From positions 1-55,644 of the forward strand of contig JBKPCD010000229.1 in assembly GCA_046727175.1 (NCBI GenBank): a stretch of DNA of 55,644 nt, written 5' to 3'. The stretch comes from JBKPCD01 sp046727175. Its GTDB lineage: Bacteria > Acidobacteriota > Vicinamibacteria > Vicinamibacterales > 2-12-FULL-66-21. Numbering within the stretch: the first letter of the stretch is position 1; each line of letters begins with the position of its first letter. Below the pieces are notes generated by a model, which worked only from the letters and a program-made list of their open reading frames with translations, was not told where the DNA came from and made no database searches. This document shows positions 52,041 through 55,644 of this stretch, one piece after another. A program made the position numbers and the translations under genes.

Positions 52041-55000
52041 CTAGAAGCTGAATCGCAACCCGAACCGGAACTCGCGCGACCGACCGAGGGCCTCATTAGC
52101 ATTTGTCGAGGTAACCTTCCCGAAGTTCGAGCTGTTGACGTTGCCGTTCGGGTTGTTGAAGTGCGGCGTGTTGCTCACGTTGAACGCCTCCGCCCGGAAT
52201 TGCAGCTTGAACTGCTGCGTGAGATCGAAGGTGCGGAAGAGGCCCAAGTCCAGATTCACCACGCCGGGCCCGCGCATGGTGTTGCGGCCGACGTTGCCGA
52301 AGCGGACTTCTGTGACGCGCGCAAACGCCGTGGTGTCGAAGAACGTGCCGGCATTGCCGACGTCGCCCGAGTATTCGACCGCGGGTTTGATCTGATCCGG
52401 GGTCTGCGCATTGCCCGGCATGTTCAACGAGGCCCCGGACGAGGTGAGAGTGAAGGGCCTGCCTTTGTAGGCGCCGAACAACCCGTTGAGTTGCCACCCG
52501 CCGAGGATAGTCTTGCTGACACCGCTGGTCGCCCATGGCTTCCCTTCGCCGAACGGGAGTTCGTACACGTACGCAAACTGGAAGTTATGGGGGACGTCGT
52601 GATCTGCCGTCGCACGGTTGCGATAGAGCTCGCTGAGCGCGTTGTAGCGGAACGCGGTCCAGTCGGAGTACGGTGCTTCGTCGATAGCGTGCGAGTAGGT
52701 GTACGCAGCCTTGATCAGCAGGCCGTTTGTGAAGCGCCGATTGAGCGTGGCCTGAAGCGAGTGATAGTTGCTGTGCGTCCGCCCGTCCCACTCCCTGGTG
52801 GTGGTGGTGCGTCCGAATTGCGGGAAGAGCGGCCGCCCCGCATTGCCGGAGCCGGGTATTTGCGAGGCGTTGACGTCCAGGAACGCGAAGCCCCTTACCG
52901 AAGCCGACCCGACGTATCCAAGCGTCGCAACCAGCTGGCCGGCAAACTTGCGCTCGAAGATCAGATTCCACGACTGGATGTAGCCCCGGTGCAACTCCTG
53001 ATTGGCAACGGGGTAACCGGTCTCGGCCACCAGCGGCAGCGGAACCCTGCCGGTGCTGATGTCGGGGCAGCAGATCGCTGGAATACCGACGGTGGGACCG
53101 AGCGGTGCGTTCGGAACACCAGCCGACACATAACCTGGATCGGTGGTGACGGGCTGGAAGCCGTTGACGCCCGCGAACGACGCGACAACAGTCAAAGGAA
53201 ACCAGCCGCGCAACGCCTGAGCGCCCCAGGGATGCGAATGATACGTGATGCCGTAGCCGCTTCGGATCACCGTTGAATCGGTCACCTGGTAGGCGAAACC
53301 GACACGGGGAGCGAAGAGCTTCTTGCTGTAGCCAACATTGTTGTCCTGGGGGATGCCGCCCCGCCCGCCGATCAAGGCCTCGTTGGTGGTGGGGTCATAC
53401 GATTCGATGCCCAGCCCCTGGGAGCGCGTCCGGTTGGGATACAGCTCCCATCGCAGTCCGAGGTCGAGGGTCAGATTTGGAGCCGCGCGCCAGCGGTCGC
53501 GGACGTAGAGCGCGTACTGGTTCTCCATGCTGTCCATCTTGATGAACTGGCTGCTCTTGCCCGACGAACTGGGAGTGCCCAGTAGAAAGCCGGCGAGGGC
53601 GTTCCAGTCGTTCTCGAATGACGGCGTCCCTCCCTGGAATCCTCCAGCGGCGCTGATTGCGCTGGGATTCAAGGCCGTCACGCCAGGAGTGAAACCGAAC
53701 GCACCGCGCGGACCGGCACCCAACTCTGGCTGCCAGTGGTTCATCAGGTGGTGGACGAAGTCGAAGCCGAACCTGATGTCGTGGGCCCCCTTCATCCAGC
53801 TTGTATTGGTGTTGAAGGTATAAGACTGATCGTTGCGATAGAGCGGATTCCATCCTTCCGGATTGCCCAACGTCGAATAGCCGGAGATGTTTAGAGGCGG
53901 CATGCCGCTTTCGCGCGGGTCGGGACCGTTGGTCCCCGGAATGCCCAGCACGTCGAGGCCGAAGTTGGTGCCGAGGTCAGGGGGCTCGACGTCCTGGCCA
54001 AAACGCGTCCAGCCGAACGTCCCGTCAATCAGGAAGTTCGGCGATACGGTGTACGTCTGCCCGATGCCCGCGATCTGCACGAGCGTGGAGCCGTCACCCA
54101 GGCCGCCGCCAGTGCACAAACAACCGCCACCTGCGTCGCCGAGGCTGAAGTCACCGTGGACCAGCGCGTCCATGACGCTGTACTTGAACCAGAGCTGGTG
54201 TCGATCGTTCCGGTTCCAGTTGACCTTGGCGTCGATGTTGTTGCGGTTCAGTTTCTGCGTACCCGAATTGAAGTAGTTGTTGCTGTCACCAGCCTGATTC
54301 GGGAGAGGAACGAGGGCCAGCATCTTCATCATTGGCCCATTCAGGCGAGCCTGAGGAATGACGTTGACCTGTCCACCGCTGGAGAATACCGAACGGCCCG
54401 TGCCGTTCAAATTGCCGGAGAAGGGATCGAAGATCATCCCTTGACGAAGTGGTACTGAGCCGCCCTCTGTGGTAGGAACCATAATGGGGTTGCCGCTGGC
54501 ACTCAGAATCGGCGCCCCCAGCTTGCGGCTGAAATCCCCACTGCGGAAGTCAGCCGTCGGAACGGAAGAGAGCAGAGGGAAGTTCACGCGATCGAAAGTG
54601 CCTTCCCAGTTCGCGAAAAAGAAAAACTTGTTCTTCTTGATCGGACCACCGAGGTTCCCTCCGTCGATGTTCCGGCTGCCGTCCGGCTTGTCCTTGACGC
54701 CGGCAAAATTCTCGTCCCACGTAAAAGCGCGTAAGGAACTGTTCGTGTTCATCGCGAACGCGCTGCCACGAAAATTGTTCGTCCCGGATTTCGTCACCAC
54801 GGTGACTGCAGCGCCGCCCGTCATCCCTTGCTCGGCATCGAAGTTGTTGGTGGCGATGTTGACTTCCTGGATGCTTTCCGCCGGCGGAACGTACACCGCG
54901 TGGTGAGGCATCGTGACCAGGATGTCGGCCGAACCGTCGACCCGGGTATTGTTGGCGCCGCGCTCTTGGCCGTTGACGTTGGTCGTCAAGGAGCGCCCAG

Positions 55001-55553
55001 GCGTATCGGTGACGGCGTTCTGAAACCGCCCGGGAGTCGCGCCTGGAACGAGGTTGATGAGGCTCTGGTAATTGCGATAGCCGCCGAGCGGCAGATTCTC
55101 GATCGCCTGCGGGGTCAGCGTGACACTGACATCCGACTTAGTCGTCTGGAGGACCGCCGATGTCGCCTCCACCGTGACCTGCTCATTGACCGCGCCGACC
55201 TGGATGGTAGCGTTGACACGGGTGACGACATTGATCGAAACGTTGACGTCCTTCTGAGTGTAGGGCCTGAACCCGCTTGCGCTTACCGAAAGCTCGTAGG
55301 TGCCCTCGAGCAGGTTGGGGATCGAATAGTAGCCGACATCGTCAGCAGTAGTCTGGCGGGACAAGCCCGTGGACGTGTTCGTCACGGTCACAGCTGCCCT
55401 GGGGACCGCCGCACCTGTTTCATCTGTCAACGTTCCGACGACTGAACCGTAAAGCACCTGCCCTGACGCGGTCCGCGCCGAGTAACCGATGATCATGATC
55501 GCCAGGCACGCGAGAATGAGTGGCGTCGGCGTACCCTTCTTTGGTTCTCTCAC
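52041..55553 (-). CDS. TonB-dependent receptor, Oar-like
   Basis: 1170 residues from GTG 55553 (GGAGG eight bases upstream). Sec signal LILACLAIMIIGYSARTASG, then a carboxypeptidase-regulatory-like domain (QVLYGSVVGTLTDETGAAVP, LEGTYELSVSASGFRPYTQ) and a plug (SDVSVTLTPQAIENLPLGGY, TNVNGQERGANNTRVDGSAD, VTVVTKSGTNNFRGSAF). The barrel ends with FRAEAFNVSNTPHFNNPNGN and REFRFGLRFSF with terminal Phe. It imports or exports large substrates across the outer membrane using TonB energy. The ligand is unknown. Full length for the family. Confidence 0.92.
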   Translation of the reverse strand: MREPKKGTPTPLILACLAIMIIGYSARTASGQVLYGSVVGTLTDETGAAVPRAAVTVTNTSTGLSRQTTADDVGYYSIPNLLEGTYELSVSASGFRPYTQKDVNVSINVVTRVNATIQVGAVNEQVTVEATSAVLQTTKSDVSVTLTPQAIENLPLGGYRNYQSLINLVPGATPGRFQNAVTDTPGRSLTTNVNGQERGANNTRVDGSADILVTMPHHAVYVPPAESIQEVNIATNNFDAEQGMTGGAAVTVVTKSGTNNFRGSAFAMNTNSSLRAFTWDENFAGVKDKPDGSRNIDGGNLGGPIKKNKFFFFANWEGTFDRVNFPLLSSVPTADFRSGDFSRKLGAPILSASGNPIMVPTTEGGSVPLRQGMIFDPFSGNLNGTGRSVFSSGGQVNVIPQARLNGPMMKMLALVPLPNQAGDSNNYFNSGTQKLNRNNIDAKVNWNRNDRHQLWFKYSVMDALVHGDFSLGDAGGGCLCTGGGLGDGSTLVQIAGIGQTYTVSPNFLIDGTFGWTRFGQDVEPPDLGTNFGLDVLGIPGTNGPDPRESGMPPLNISGYSTLGNPEGWNPLYRNDQSYTFNTNTSWMKGAHDIRFGFDFVHHLMNHWQPELGAGPRGAFGFTPGVTALNPSAISAAGGFQGGTPSFENDWNALAGFLLGTPSSSGKSSQFIKMDSMENQYALYVRDRWRAAPNLTLDLGLRWELYPNRTRSQGLGIESYDPTTNEALIGGRGGIPQDNNVGYSKKLFAPRVGFAYQVTDSTVIRSGYGITYHSHPWGAQALRGWFPLTVVASFAGVNGFQPVTTDPGYVSAGVPNAPLGPTVGIPAICCPDISTGRVPLPLVAETGYPVANQELHRGYIQSWNLIFERKFAGQLVATLGYVGSASVRGFAFLDVNASQIPGSGNAGRPLFPQFGRTTTTREWDGRTHSNYHSLQATLNRRFTNGLLIKAAYTYSHAIDEAPYSDWTAFRYNALSELYRNRATADHDVPHNFQFAYVYELPFGEGKPWATSGVSKTILGGWQLNGLFGAYKGRPFTLTSSGASLNMPGNAQTPDQIKPAVEYSGDVGNAGTFFDTTAFARVTEVRFGNVGRNTMRGPGVVNLDLGLFRTFDLTQQFKLQFRAEAFNVSNTPHFNNPNGNVNSSNFGKVTSTNANEALGRSREFRFGLRFSF

Positions 55554-55644
55554 TGGACACCTCCGTCTGTGCTGGCCGAGACGAGTAGAGGCGCTTTTGT
55601 TGAGGGCCGATCCGAAAGTTTGAATTGTCCCGTGGTCACTGACC

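Noticed and set aside
1..55644. CRISPR array
   Set aside because: No regularly spaced identical repeats of 25-40 bp were seen anywhere in the window.

Overview
The window looks like chromosomal DNA of a high-GC soil-type Acidobacteriota, probably class Vicinamibacteria. This is inferred from the gene content, since no rRNA or other taxonomic marker is present. The supporting features are Oar-like TonB-dependent receptors with a carboxypeptidase-regulatory N-terminus, several long ADOP/MacB-type permeases, twin-arginine-exported mandelate racemase/muconate lactonizing (MR/MLE) enzymes, a CehA/McbA-like protein, a GH99-like glycosidase, and kinase, winged-helix/FHA and TPR fragments.

Layout. 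1-5.1 kb: a catabolic cluster with the C-terminus of one TonB-dependent receptor at the edge, then on the minus strand a gutted receptor, a CehA-like protein and an MR/MLE enzyme. 5.5-12.7 kb: single genes (GH99-like protein, PCMT-like methyltransferase, alkylsulfatase-like metallo-beta-lactamase, CxxC protein, frameshifted GIY-YIG nuclease, M28 peptidase). 12.8-19.9 kb: a decayed region with integrase, permease and TPR fragments, a sulfur operon (two YeeE/YedE proteins plus a persulfide dioxygenase whose end is fused to a permease relic), a hicAB-DUF4926 module with a broken toxin, an outer-membrane barrel and a tRNA-3'-end-like scar. 20-25.6 kb: metallophosphoesterase, an internally deleted MR/MLE relic, an intact MR/MLE plus exported RraA-like pair, a permease N-terminal relic and gpmA. 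25.6-27.6 kb: a Phd/PIN module with a frameshifted toxin and relics of a winged-helix/FHA regulator and a Ser/Thr kinase.

27.97-40.18 kb holds the most unusual feature, a tight three-gene operon of very large, apparently cytoplasmic multidomain proteins. Gene A (1556 aa) joins a beta-rich N-terminus, an alpha/beta-hydrolase and a C11/clostripain-like caspase-fold peptidase. Gene B (1796 aa) joins two serine-hydrolase domains, an unassigned (possibly macro-like) region, a CHAT caspase-fold protease and a TPR-like tail. Gene C (705 aa) joins a deoxyribosyltransferase/TIR-like nucleotide-binding N-terminus, a DUF4071/TPR-like middle and a Rossmann/SLOG-like C-terminus. Two clan-CD proteases, three hydrolases and a nucleotide module in one operon suggest a conflict, immunity or programmed-death signalling system. 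That function is inference.

40.2-55.6 kb: dienelactone-type hydrolase, an exported hypothetical protein, a translationally coupled ppx-ppk1 polyphosphate pair, a striking cloverleaf-forming intergenic element, a cupin, a membrane protein, a CBM9-like relic, a full-length ADOP permease, a single-pass membrane protein and a complete Oar-like TonB-dependent receptor.

A recurring theme is decay: genes that keep both ends but have lost the middle, plus several single-base frameshifts. Some frameshifts could be assembly errors and should be confirmed on reads.
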